Part shown: in pieces, positions 46,322-55,340 of the stretch
Layout of the letters: each line of letters starts with the position of its first letter
Numbering within the stretch: position 1 is the first letter of the stretch
Assembly (NCBI GenBank): GCA_000209465.1
Contig: GL890584.1
Coordinates: forward strand, 62,001 to 126,000
Length of the DNA: 64,000 nucleotides
Direction: 5' to 3'
Source of the DNA: Lachnospiraceae oral taxon 107 str. F0167
GTDB lineage: Bacteria; Bacillota; Clostridia; Lachnospirales; Lachnospiraceae
Notes under the pieces: generated by a model
Seen by the model: only the letters and a program-made list of their open reading frames with translations
Database searches by the model: none
Told to the model about the DNA's origin: nothing
Made by a program: the position numbers and the translations under genes

Positions 46322-47777
46322 ATGCTTCTCCTATTTTTATAGTTTATTTTATTTATAATAGCGATTTTTATATCTGTTCTAAATCTTAATATATATATGG
46401 CTGTTAAAGCACAATATACAAAAGAACCTACCAATAATTTTAATATCAGTCCTAATAATGATATACTACTGATATTATCTACATATCTGATACACAGTAA
46501 CATTACTCCCCCAATTAAAATAAACGGTATAAGTTCGCTTAATATTTCTTTTATTTTAACAAACTTTCTACATAGAAATATTTGTACTATTAATCCAAAT
46601 ATCTCTGCAGATACAGAACCTACTACGGCGCCGAAAACACCTATTAACGGAATTAAAGACACACTTAGAATCAAATTAATAATTGCATTAAATATAATAC
46701 ATATATTAAATTGTTTATCCATATGATTAGGTATCATATATTGGGTTCTTATTATATCTCCCGCACCGACAATATAAATAAGCGGTGCCATATATACAAT
46801 TATTTTGCCACATATTCTAAACGAATCACCATAGTATAAAATTGAAAATACATCTGAAATTCCTATAAGACCGAACAAAGCTGCCATACCTAAAAAAGAA
46901 GTAATAAAATATGAATATTTAATATACTTTCTTTGCCCGATAATATTTCCTTCGGCTGCTAATCTACATGCTCTTGGAAACATAACCGTTCCGGTTACCC
47001 CTATTATAGTCTTAGGAACACTCACAATCCTATTCGAATATTCATAAAACGCGACACTCTCTTTTGTACTCATTATTCCCAAAAGTGTTTTATCGAATAC
47101 TGTATACATAAATGATGCAATCACAGATATTGAGAAAACAAGTAATGGTTTTATATGTTCTTTAGCGTCATCTTTATTAAATCTAATCGGTCTTACCGCT
47201 TTAATAGCTTGTGGAAGCATAATTGCCTGACTAATTAATATAGCACTTGCATTTATAAATGTATAAATACCCAAATCATTTGGACTTTTTACAAAGATAA
47301 ATACCAAAGCACATTCGAATATTTTTATTAATGTATTTTTTATTACGACACTTTTAAAATTCTCAAGACCGTAAAATAACCATGTAATATCAAACAACGC
47401 TGATGCCACATATAATATCTCTATCCTAAATACTACCCTGTCACTTTTTATAAAAAAGACTACAAATAGTGAATAAAGAATTATCGATATTACAGATACT
47501 ATAATATGTACTACAAACAAACTCCAAAATGCTTTTCTCAATTTTATATTATTATTTGCATTTTCAGAAATTATCCTTTGTCCATGTCTTGCAATTCCAA
47601 GCATAGACAATGTAACAAAATATGCCGCTATAGAATTCGCATATGAAAATATACCTAGTGCCGTTTCTCTAAGTGTTCTGGACAAATATGGTGCTAAAAC
47701 CAGTGGAATTACCAGTACCAATAGTTGATAAACATATTGGAAAAAAAATTTTTTGATATACTTTGTTTGTTAATCAT
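46318..47777 (-). CDS. wzx: Wzx-type polysaccharide flippase, start region out of frame
   Basis: This is a lipid-linked oligosaccharide flippase with about twelve membrane helices. The open frame as sequenced begins only at a TTG at 47721 with no ribosome-binding site, cutting into the first helix. In-frame codons just upstream still encode [12 protein letters not shown], the usual Wzx N-terminus, but a stop follows before any start. The ATG at 47777 (overlapping the preceding gene by 8 nt) lies one base out of frame, and an A6T8 tract (47741-47754) separates the two. One extra base in the tract gives a 486-residue protein beginning MINKQSISK. The copy is therefore off by a frameshift, slipped during transcription, or subject to a sequencing error. 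Confidence 0.85.
47741..47754 (-). repeat. A6T8 homopolymer tract in the wzx start region
   Basis: On the minus strand six A are followed by eight T, 23 nt after the upstream ATG. Translation from that ATG as sequenced gives a 22-residue peptide ending at TAA. Adding one A or T restores the full flippase frame. Confidence 0.85.
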
Positions 47778-48738
47778 TTTTTGTTTTTCCGTCTTTATTT
47801 TTTGGGAGTTTCCAATAATCTCCAAGGACTTTGTCATATTCTTTGGGGATAATAGGATCTAAACCGCTTCCATTTGTAAATGTCATTTCGCCAAAATATA
47901 TTTTTCCGTCAATATTGTAAAGGTCAACTCTGACATGAGAAAATCCTTTTGATAATATATTTGCTATGTCTATCATCATGTCAAAATTCTTAGGCATTGG
48001 TATATCATAATTTGCAATTCCGTATGAAGCTTGAGTCCATGGTTGTAGTTTCCAGTTCATGTCAAATACCGTTCTGGTATGTTTTGAATATCTACCTAAA
48101 TCAACCCAACAAAAGCATGGCTTTCCGTCAAAGCATAAGAATTTATAGTCCTGCAGCTCTCCTAAGTTTGTTTCCAAATATTTTTCTGCAATTATTTTTC
48201 GTTTAATATCCCTATAATGTAGTTGTAAACTGTTTGTAAAAGCATAATCGGTTTTCATCCAATCATCAAACATACGTTTTGCTCTTCGCATATTTATTTT
48301 ATATTTATCTTTTACGATTAAATTAGTTCCCGTTCCATGATTTGTCTTTAAAACAAATTGCTTAGGCAATAAGTCAAAATCTATGTTGTCAAAAGAGTCC
48401 CACACACCTATCAATGGAATCAAATAATCTTTACCGATTTTACCTTCAACCCATTCTCTTACAGCATATTTATCTGTTAAAGTTGTTTTTATCGGATTTT
48501 TGTCATATATTTTTTCCCATTGCATTTTTTCTGTATATGTTCTTAAATTATTCCAATCTAAAATATTACCAAATACTTTCAGGTATTCTTTTTCTATTAG
48601 ATCATTATATTTTTCTTCCGGCAGACTTTCTAATCTCTTGGCATTAGCTAATACTTTCATGCGTTTCATATGCTGATAGTAATCGTATAGACCCGGAAAC
48701 TTCTTTTTTAATACATCTAACAAACTTTTTTCCTCCAA
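47770..48738 (-). CDS. TupA-like ATP-grasp protein
   Basis: This 322-residue ATP-grasp fold protein resembles the TupA-like family, named from teichuronopeptide synthesis in alkaliphilic Bacillus. Characteristic segments are FVLKTNHGTGTNLIVKDK (about residues 126-143), KRKIIAEKYLE (about 173-183), LQDYKFLCFDGKP (about 188-200) and the late FSHVRVDLYNIDGKIYFGEMTFTNGSGL (about 262-289), which carries the metal-binding acidic residues. Such enzymes ligate a carboxylate to an amine using ATP. With ugd in the operon, a likely role is amide-linking an amino compound to glucuronate in the polymer. Databases often call these glycosyltransferases. Confidence 0.8.
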   Translation of the reverse strand: MEEKSLLDVLKKKFPGLYDYYQHMKRMKVLANAKRLESLPEEKYNDLIEKEYLKVFGNILDWNNLRTYTEKMQWEKIYDKNPIKTTLTDKYAVREWVEGKIGKDYLIPLIGVWDSFDNIDFDLLPKQFVLKTNHGTGTNLIVKDKYKINMRRAKRMFDDWMKTDYAFTNSLQLHYRDIKRKIIAEKYLETNLGELQDYKFLCFDGKPCFCWVDLGRYSKHTRTVFDMNWKLQPWTQASYGIANYDIPMPKNFDMMIDIANILSKGFSHVRVDLYNIDGKIYFGEMTFTNGSGLDPIIPKEYDKVLGDYWKLPKNKDGKTKND

Positions 48739-48742
48739 CTTT

Positions 48743-50047
48743 TTAAACCTTATTTAAATTATATTTCATATCGCTATATTTATTCCTACTGATAGCCAAT
48801 AAGAGCCATAAGATAGCATCAAAAAAATATGATTCTGCAAAACCGTTAATAATTAAACATATAAGCATTGCTATAAATAAATATGCTTTTTTATGCGTTT
48901 TGCATGTACTATAAATGTTTTTCAAAGATTTTTTTATTATTAAAAATAAAGTCAATACTCCAATAATTCCAAGTTCGCCAAAAGCTTCTAAAAATGTATT
49001 GTGAGAATGTGCATAATCCCATCCTATCAATGACATTATTACTATACGACTACACTCATGCCCGGGACCATATCCTAACTTCCAATATCCATTTTTTATT
49101 ATGTAAGGAATTAATGAATTATAAATAAGTGTTCTGCGTGAACCACCGGATGATATAATATCTGTAACATTGAACCTGCCTACATCCAGTCCAAATAATA
49201 TAAACAGAAAATATATACCGGACAGAATTATAGTTCCTAAAACTGCAAATCTAAGCATAGCTCCTATTAATCTACCATTTATTTTCTCATACATAATAAT
49301 TATTATCACATTAGTCAATACAAATGCCAATACTGCCCCTCTTGAGCCGCTTAGAAATGCCAATACAATAACCGCTGCACATAAAAGCAAGTTGCTTTTC
49401 TTATGTGTTTTATTGAGGAATGAGTCTGTTAATAATACACTACCCAACTGCGCACATGACATACCAAATGTGTTTGTATTAACAGTATTTGCTATTGTTA
49501 ATCTTCCTTCTATAATAGAACCGTTAACTAAAACACTAAAAATATAACCAATGATCATTACACTCACTATTTCCGGCAATATATTACACATTAAATCTAT
49601 TTTAAGCTTAATAGTATTTCCAAGTATTAAAGATAAAAATAGTAAATATAATAGTCTGACCAATCCGTTAAAATAATTAAATTGTGATATGGAATAAGAG
49701 AAGCAGGATATTACACTTAATATAACTATAAGGACAACGCTATTCTTATTGAATTCCATTTTACCTTTTTGCATAAACAGAATTCTTATAATTATCAATA
49801 TCATAAGTATTGTGTATATACTATAAACACCTTCATATGCACCTGTAAAATAATAGGATATTGTTGAAAGCATTAAAACTATCACAACATAATGCTCAAT
49901 AGAATATATAAAAGGAAATGCCATGATAGTGTAAAGGACAAACAACATAATATTGAAATCTTGGCTAAACAGTGAAATCAAAAGTATAGCTAATATATAC
50001 ACATATGACCATAAACTCATAAATCGTTTACTTTTAATATTCATCAA
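48743..50047 (-). CDS. Wzy/O-antigen ligase family polymerase
   Basis: This is a 434-residue, very hydrophobic protein with about eleven to twelve membrane helices. A large extracellular loop near the C-terminus contains the Wzy_C-type motif HSHNTFLEAFGELGIIG (about residues 344-360). In a Wzx/Wzy cluster it is the repeat-unit polymerase. The gene is visibly more AT-rich than the housekeeping genes, as is usual for laterally acquired capsule-specific genes. It follows a GT2 gene after about 100 nt and precedes the ATP-grasp gene by 4 nt. Confidence 0.85.
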   Translation of the reverse strand: MMNIKSKRFMSLWSYVYILAILLISLFSQDFNIMLFVLYTIMAFPFIYSIEHYVVIVLMLSTISYYFTGAYEGVYSIYTILMILIIIRILFMQKGKMEFNKNSVVLIVILSVISCFSYSISQFNYFNGLVRLLYLLFLSLILGNTIKLKIDLMCNILPEIVSVMIIGYIFSVLVNGSIIEGRLTIANTVNTNTFGMSCAQLGSVLLTDSFLNKTHKKSNLLLCAAVIVLAFLSGSRGAVLAFVLTNVIIIIMYEKINGRLIGAMLRFAVLGTIILSGIYFLFILFGLDVGRFNVTDIISSGGSRRTLIYNSLIPYIIKNGYWKLGYGPGHECSRIVIMSLIGWDYAHSHNTFLEAFGELGIIGVLTLFLIIKKSLKNIYSTCKTHKKAYLFIAMLICLIINGFAESYFFDAILWLLLAISRNKYSDMKYNLNKV

Positions 50048-50147
50048 TCTATTCCTCCGGAATATTATGTTTATATTTATAATTTAAATATATAATTTTT
50101 GTTAAAAATGCAATATACTTATATAATTACTATACATTACAAAATAT

Positions 50148-51200
50148 TCACTGAAATTTTCTAAAAAACTCTAAAAATCCATTTTTTTCAATCACTATTT
50201 TTATATGCATGATTAGCATTGCAACAAATATATATTGTTTTTTTAACAGAATAAATAATATTTTCTGATAACGCCCTAATGATAGTGGCATAACAACTTT
50301 TAAAATTTGTGATTTTTCAATTTGTTTTTTAATCCATTTTAATCTCTCTTTTCTATTAAATTTCATTTTGGGTGAATATGATAATTCCAAGGCTTTGATA
50401 ATATTACAAATATATTCATGCTCTACTATTTCCCTTGTTTTTTTATCCTCATTATTCCATGCTAAAATAGTTTCTTGACGTATCTTATATAAACCTATCA
50501 CAGCATCTACATAGTCAACAGGATACTTATCCCATTCTTTTTTTAAATCATTTAAATAATGGCTGTATAAAACATCATTTATAAATCGAATTTCTTTTGT
50601 GTGACAGACATAACTACTAATAAATCCTTCATCCTGATGACGTCTCAACTCCGGATATTTTATGGAATATTTTTTTACAATATTTAAGTCGAAAAACTTA
50701 TTCCAAGGTGCTCCTTGTATACCATATTTTCTGGTTGACAGCACATAGTCCGAATAATCTTTACGAACTTCTTCCCCTTTTTTTATCATATTTGGATATT
50801 GTTTCTCCAAGTATATATTTCCCTTTACATCTATACTCTTATATCCAAATACAACCATATCAAAGCTTCCTTTTTTCATTGCCGAAACCAAAATAGAAAT
50901 AGAGTCTTTTTCAAGCTTATCATCAGCATCAGGAAAATAAATATATCTACCGTTTGCATTCTCAATCCCTGTATTACGTGCCGGACCTGACCCTCTATTC
51001 TCTGTATGATATACTAAAATTCTACTATCTTTCTTTTTTAACTCATTACATATTTCAAGACTATTATCTGTCGAACCATCGTCAATCAGTAAAATCTCTA
51101 TATTGGAATATGACTGATATAATAATGAATTCACACATCGTTCAAGAGTGTTCCCCATGTTATATATCGGTACAACTATACTTACTAATTCTTCTGACAT
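50148..51200 (-). CDS. Family 2 glycosyltransferase
   Basis: This 350-residue GT2 enzyme has a GT-A fold: VSIVVPIYNMGNTLERCVNSLLYQSY at the N-terminus, LLIDDGSTDNS (about residues 37-47), and the metal-binding DADD (about 91-94). The C-terminal part (about 240-350) is basic and ends in a hydrophobic segment, suggesting membrane contact. It is predicted to add one sugar to the lipid-linked repeat; donor and linkage are unknown. AGAGGA lies 10 nt before the ATG. It is separated from the upstream GT2 gene by 117 AT-rich nt with no other feature seen. Confidence 0.9.
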   Translation of the reverse strand: MSEELVSIVVPIYNMGNTLERCVNSLLYQSYSNIEILLIDDGSTDNSLEICNELKKKDSRILVYHTENRGSGPARNTGIENANGRYIYFPDADDKLEKDSISILVSAMKKGSFDMVVFGYKSIDVKGNIYLEKQYPNMIKKGEEVRKDYSDYVLSTRKYGIQGAPWNKFFDLNIVKKYSIKYPELRRHQDEGFISSYVCHTKEIRFINDVLYSHYLNDLKKEWDKYPVDYVDAVIGLYKIRQETILAWNNEDKKTREIVEHEYICNIIKALELSYSPKMKFNRKERLKWIKKQIEKSQILKVVMPLSLGRYQKILFILLKKQYIFVAMLIMHIKIVIEKNGFLEFFRKFQ

Positions 51201-51317
51201 TACTTCTTATTCCTCTTTATAAATTCAGTATTGGTTATATTGATTTAAGCTATCTGTTTGAATATTTTCTATTAAAATCTTTCTTGATTTAATCTCATTA
51301 ACAATACCGATCAAAGT

Positions 51318-52229
51318 TTACCATTTTATGCTCTGAATAATTTTTAAAATGGTTTTCTTTAATGCTAACACACAAGCTTTATAGCTCCCAAATAATGCTT
51401 TACAATACGCTATACCCCTATAAATTTCACCATTTTTTATACACACATATCCAAGTTCGTATTTATGCATTGCAATAACACATTTTCTTTCGCTTTTACT
51501 TAATAATTCCATCACCGGTTTTATAGATTTGAAAAAATCTTTTTTATATTTTACTAATTTATAAGCATCCGGTCTATTTTGAGTGTCTGAAACATCTACA
51601 CAATGTAAATATTGATTTACTTCCTTCAACTTATACTTTGATGTGAAATCAACTAATAATTGAAGGTCTTGATGTCTTGACAGTTTTTCATCAAAATATC
51701 TTGTTTTATCAAAATAATCATGCCTTAAAAGCAAAGTTCCTGTGGCTACATCTGACATAAGATTTAAAATATCTTTATATATATATCCATCTCTATATTT
51801 TAATGTTTTTCCAATAAGTCTTTCATTTTGATCGTAAAACTTGAATTTACAAGATACTCCCCCCCAACTGTCATCAAGACATTTGAATATTTTTATCTGC
51901 TCCTCTAATTTATTTAACTCCCACCAATCATCATCATCTAAAAATGCAATATACTCTCCCTTTGATAATCGTATACCTATGTTTCTTGCCACTGCTCCAT
52001 TAATATGCTTATCTTGAATTATAAGGTGTAATCTATCATCATTTATATAACGATTTAATTTTATCTTCAACTCCTGTGTATACTCATCAAATGGATCGTT
52101 ATCATTAACTAATAATAATTCCAAATGACTATAAGTCTGATTCAGCACACTATCTATTGCCCTAATTAATTTTTCTGACCTTTTGTATGTAGGCATAACA
52201 ACACTAACTAATCCCTCTACATACTTCAT
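51318..52229 (-). CDS. Family 2 glycosyltransferase
   Basis: This 303-residue GT2 enzyme has VSVVMPTYKRSEKLIRAIDSVLNQTY at the start, LLLVNDND (about residues 37-44), the AVARNIG motif and the acidic DDDD (about 97-100) for metal and nucleotide-sugar binding. It transfers an unidentified sugar to the growing repeat unit on the cytoplasmic face. The start overlaps the fused transferase gene's stop by 4 nt. AT-rich composition matches the neighbouring specific-region genes. Confidence 0.9.
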   Translation of the reverse strand: MKYVEGLVSVVMPTYKRSEKLIRAIDSVLNQTYSHLELLLVNDNDPFDEYTQELKIKLNRYINDDRLHLIIQDKHINGAVARNIGIRLSKGEYIAFLDDDDWWELNKLEEQIKIFKCLDDSWGGVSCKFKFYDQNERLIGKTLKYRDGYIYKDILNLMSDVATGTLLLRHDYFDKTRYFDEKLSRHQDLQLLVDFTSKYKLKEVNQYLHCVDVSDTQNRPDAYKLVKYKKDFFKSIKPVMELLSKSERKCVIAMHKYELGYVCIKNGEIYRGIAYCKALFGSYKACVLALKKTILKIIQSIKW

Positions 52230-53938
52230 AATACCTTTTCCCTCGCCAGTTTCCTAAATATAAATCCCCTTATATTGCTTGGCATTAACTTTTGAATTAC
52301 CAATCTCTTTGCTATATTTTTAATATATAGTGGATATGAAATCATTCCATATTTCAGCATATAATCCTGAATTTTTTTCTCACTTTTAAAATACTTAGAA
52401 CCTCCACGTCGTTTATACATATCCGTTCCGACACGAACATTAACAAGTACACTTCCGGTATTAGCAAATACTGCATTCTTCATCCACATTCTTATCCATA
52501 AGTAGTAGTCTTCATTCCAAAATAAATCCAGGTAGCCTCCCGCTTGCTTTACAGCTTCCTTTTTGTACATAACAGAGACGTGGTTCATTCCACATCTTTC
52601 TTTCATAAATTCTCTAATACAGTCATTAGATAATGGAACGGCTCTCTTCCCTACAATATTATGTTCTTCACCAATAAATTCTGTAATATCTCCACCTAAA
52701 ACATCTGTTTCAGGTTTCAATTCAAAATATGCTAATTGCTCTTCAAAACGTGTAGGTACTGAAACGTCATCACTATCCATTCTGGCAATTAACTCATAAG
52801 TTGAATTTTCAATTGCAAGCTTTAATGCCTTTCCCAATCCAACATTTTTTTTCAGTCTGATAACTTTAAATATCCCATATTTTTTTGTATATTCACTAAT
52901 AACATCCTCTATCTCTTTACTTATAGGTCCATCAACAACCAACACAATTTCATTTGGAATAATTGTTTGACTTTCTGTAATACTATCGAGTGCTCTACTA
53001 AAAAACACAGCGTTATCATTTTTATATACTGATATAATTACAGAAAACGGGACATGATTGCGAGAATCTATTTTACCGATTTCTTCAAGAATACTTTCTT
53101 TATTTAAAATCTTTTCTGCTTTAGATTGGTTCTTATTATATTCCTCTTCACTCACTTTACCATTTTTAAGTAAATAATCTCCAAGGTCTTCTGCTGTTGC
53201 CATATTTCCATCTGTAATGCCTTCATTATTAATAATAGCAGTTTTTATAGTCTTTAAAATAATATGTAAATCATCTAAAAAAGAAATATTTTTAATATAT
53301 TTTAAATCCCAATCCAATTTTTCTTCCCATTTTATTGCATTTCTTCCATTTACCTGTGCCAATCCTGTCAATCCCGGTTTTGCAGTATGACGCATGCGTT
53401 GTTCCTTTGTCATAAATGTAACATCTCTAACCAGTTGTGGACGTGGACCACAAATGGAAAGTGTCCCATTTAAAATATTAAATACTTCAGGAAGTTCATC
53501 TAAACTTGTACTTCTAAGCCACTTACCAAATGAATTCAAACGATCTTTATCCGGTAAAAGTTCTCCTTTTTCATCTTTTTCATCCGTCATGGTGCGGAAT
53601 TTATATATTCTAAAAATAGATTCTTTTCCATCTTCACCAATAATACCCGGGCGATCTTGTGTAAACAAAATTGGACTTCCTAATTTCATTCTAACTAAAA
53701 TTGCCACTAATATATAAACAGGACTAAAAAATACGATTGCCGCTATAGAGCAAATAATATCAATTCCTCTTTTTATGTACTTCTCATACAACCCTCTTTT
53801 TCTAACTTTAATTGATTCGATAATATAGGCTTTGTAGGTTGTCTTTTTTTCTGTTTTTTTTATAATATATAAAATAATTGCTACTAATATGATAGATACT
53901 GTAGCTAAAACTCCCATTCTGTTTCTTTTATTCACCAC
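52226..53938 (-). CDS. Fused initiating sugar-phosphate transferase and GT2 glycosyltransferase
   Basis: This is a two-domain protein of about 570 residues. I favour the GTG at 53938, preceded by GGGAG at 6 nt; a TTG at 53962 and an ATG at 53917 are alternatives. An N-terminal membrane helix precedes a bacterial sugar transferase domain (PglC/WcaJ type) with RIYKFRTM, TSLDELPEVFNIL, CGPRP and KPGLTGLAQVNGR (about residues 60-245 from the TTG). This domain loads the first sugar-phosphate onto undecaprenyl phosphate. After a linker (about 248-300) comes a GT2 domain (305-545) with SVIISVYKND and metal-binding DSDD (396-399). The fusion suggests that the first and second sugars are added by one polypeptide. 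Confidence 0.88.
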   Translation of the reverse strand: MVNKRNRMGVLATVSIILVAIILYIIKKTEKKTTYKAYIIESIKVRKRGLYEKYIKRGIDIICSIAAIVFFSPVYILVAILVRMKLGSPILFTQDRPGIIGEDGKESIFRIYKFRTMTDEKDEKGELLPDKDRLNSFGKWLRSTSLDELPEVFNILNGTLSICGPRPQLVRDVTFMTKEQRMRHTAKPGLTGLAQVNGRNAIKWEEKLDWDLKYIKNISFLDDLHIILKTIKTAIINNEGITDGNMATAEDLGDYLLKNGKVSEEEYNKNQSKAEKILNKESILEEIGKIDSRNHVPFSVIISVYKNDNAVFFSRALDSITESQTIIPNEIVLVVDGPISKEIEDVISEYTKKYGIFKVIRLKKNVGLGKALKLAIENSTYELIARMDSDDVSVPTRFEEQLAYFELKPETDVLGGDITEFIGEEHNIVGKRAVPLSNDCIREFMKERCGMNHVSVMYKKEAVKQAGGYLDLFWNEDYYLWIRMWMKNAVFANTGSVLVNVRVGTDMYKRRGGSKYFKSEKKIQDYMLKYGMISYPLYIKNIAKRLVIQKLMPSNIRGFIFRKLAREKVL

Positions 53939-53954
53939 TGTTTGCTCCCATTTT

Positions 53955-55244
53955 CTACTCAAAACAATCCCTTATTACTTTTATTACCCTGTCCTGTTCT
54001 TCTGCCGTCATCTTATTATCGCTTGGCAGGCACAGCCCTCTGTCAAATATATCCATGCCCACATCTGTTGCCTCACCGGATATATAGGCATTTGTTTTGG
54101 CTCTGCCATTTCCGTCAGATGTGATAAAAGGATTCATTCTGTAAATAGGCTGATTATGCATTGGCTTCCATATAGGGCGACCTTCCGCATTTATTAAAGA
54201 TATCGCTTCCAGTATCTCTGTCGGACAGCTTTTTCCCTTTTCTTTGATATAGCAATTATCACTCTCACTTCTTACCTGCTTGCACATTGCAGCCTTATCT
54301 ACAATTAAACAGGATAACCAGAAATTAGGATTTGATTGTTCTCTATCAAAAGGATTCATAGATACAGGTAGACCTTTAAGCCCTTCCTGATATCTTTCAT
54401 ATATTTTCCTTTTCTTGGCTATATGTTCATTAAGATACGGGAGCTGACCTCTTACCACACCTGCAATCACATTACTCATGCGATAATTATAGCCAATCTC
54501 CTCATGCTGATACCATGGAGCTGCCTCTCTTGATTGTGTGGACCATTTTCTTGCCTTCTTTGCCGCCTCCTCATCATCTGTCAAAAGACAGCCTCCGCTG
54601 CTTCCCGTGATTATTTTATTTCCATTGAATGATAAAATATTATAATCTCCAAATGTTCCTGTTTGACTTCCTCTATATGTTGCCCCCATTGACTCGGCGG
54701 CATCCTCTATCAGTATTGCATTATACTTTTTTACAATAGTATTTATTTCATCTATTTTTGCCGGAGTTCCGTAAAGATGTACAAGTACCACTATCTTCAC
54801 ATCAGGATATATCTCAAATGCTTTTTCCAAAGCCTTCGGATCCATATTCCATGTATCATATTCGGTATCTATAAATACCGGCTCTCCACCCTCATAAAGC
54901 ACTGGATTAACTGTAGCCGAAAATGTCATATCTGAACAAAATACCTTCTTACCCTTTAAGCTTACTATCCCGGAGCCCGGCATTCCGTATGCTTTTATTG
55001 CTGCCATCTTTATTGCCAGATGAAGTGATGCTGTTCCTGATGCCAGAGCTATGGCATACTTTATACCTATATATTCTGAAATATGTTTTTCAACTTCATC
55101 AATATTTTTTCCGACTGTGGACATCCAATTGCTCATATATGCTTCTTTTATATATTCAAGCTCATCTCCATGCATAGTCGGACTGCTTAACCACACATGC
55201 TTATCATTTTTTTCATATATCTTATCTGTATTAAACATTTTCAC
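53955..55244 (-). CDS. DegT/DnrJ/EryC1 family sugar aminotransferase
   Basis: This 429-residue PLP-dependent aminotransferase acts on nucleotide-linked 4-keto sugars. The PLP phosphate site is ASGTASLH (about residues 68-75), the cofactor aspartate is in EDAAESMGA (D181), and the Schiff-base lysine is in SFNGNK (K210). Together with the 4,6-dehydratase just upstream it should convert UDP-GlcNAc to a UDP-4-amino-4,6-dideoxy sugar, as PglF/PglE or WcfR do. No N-acetyltransferase (PglD) follows, so the amine may stay free. A terminator lies between it and the dehydratase gene. Confidence 0.9.
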   Translation of the reverse strand: MKMFNTDKIYEKNDKHVWLSSPTMHGDELEYIKEAYMSNWMSTVGKNIDEVEKHISEYIGIKYAIALASGTASLHLAIKMAAIKAYGMPGSGIVSLKGKKVFCSDMTFSATVNPVLYEGGEPVFIDTEYDTWNMDPKALEKAFEIYPDVKIVVLVHLYGTPAKIDEINTIVKKYNAILIEDAAESMGATYRGSQTGTFGDYNILSFNGNKIITGSSGGCLLTDDEEAAKKARKWSTQSREAAPWYQHEEIGYNYRMSNVIAGVVRGQLPYLNEHIAKKRKIYERYQEGLKGLPVSMNPFDREQSNPNFWLSCLIVDKAAMCKQVRSESDNCYIKEKGKSCPTEILEAISLINAEGRPIWKPMHNQPIYRMNPFITSDGNGRAKTNAYISGEATDVGMDIFDRGLCLPSDNKMTAEEQDRVIKVIRDCFE

Positions 55245-55294
55245 CTCATTTTAAGGATTACTTAGATTTACAACATATTAAATCTATAAAGTTA

Positions 55295-55328
55295 AAAAAG
55301 CTTACAAGACTGCTCCTGTAAGCTTTTT
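55295..55328 (-). terminator. Terminator inside the polysaccharide cluster
   Basis: A 12-bp stem (55295-55306 with 55317-55328) is followed on the minus strand by TTTTTT, 12 nt past the dehydratase stop. It splits the cluster into CpsB-to-dehydratase and aminotransferase-to-ugd parts. No clear promoter is seen in the 50 nt before the aminotransferase gene, so regulated read-through is likely. Confidence 0.82.
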
Positions 55329-55340
55329 GAGTTGATAAAA

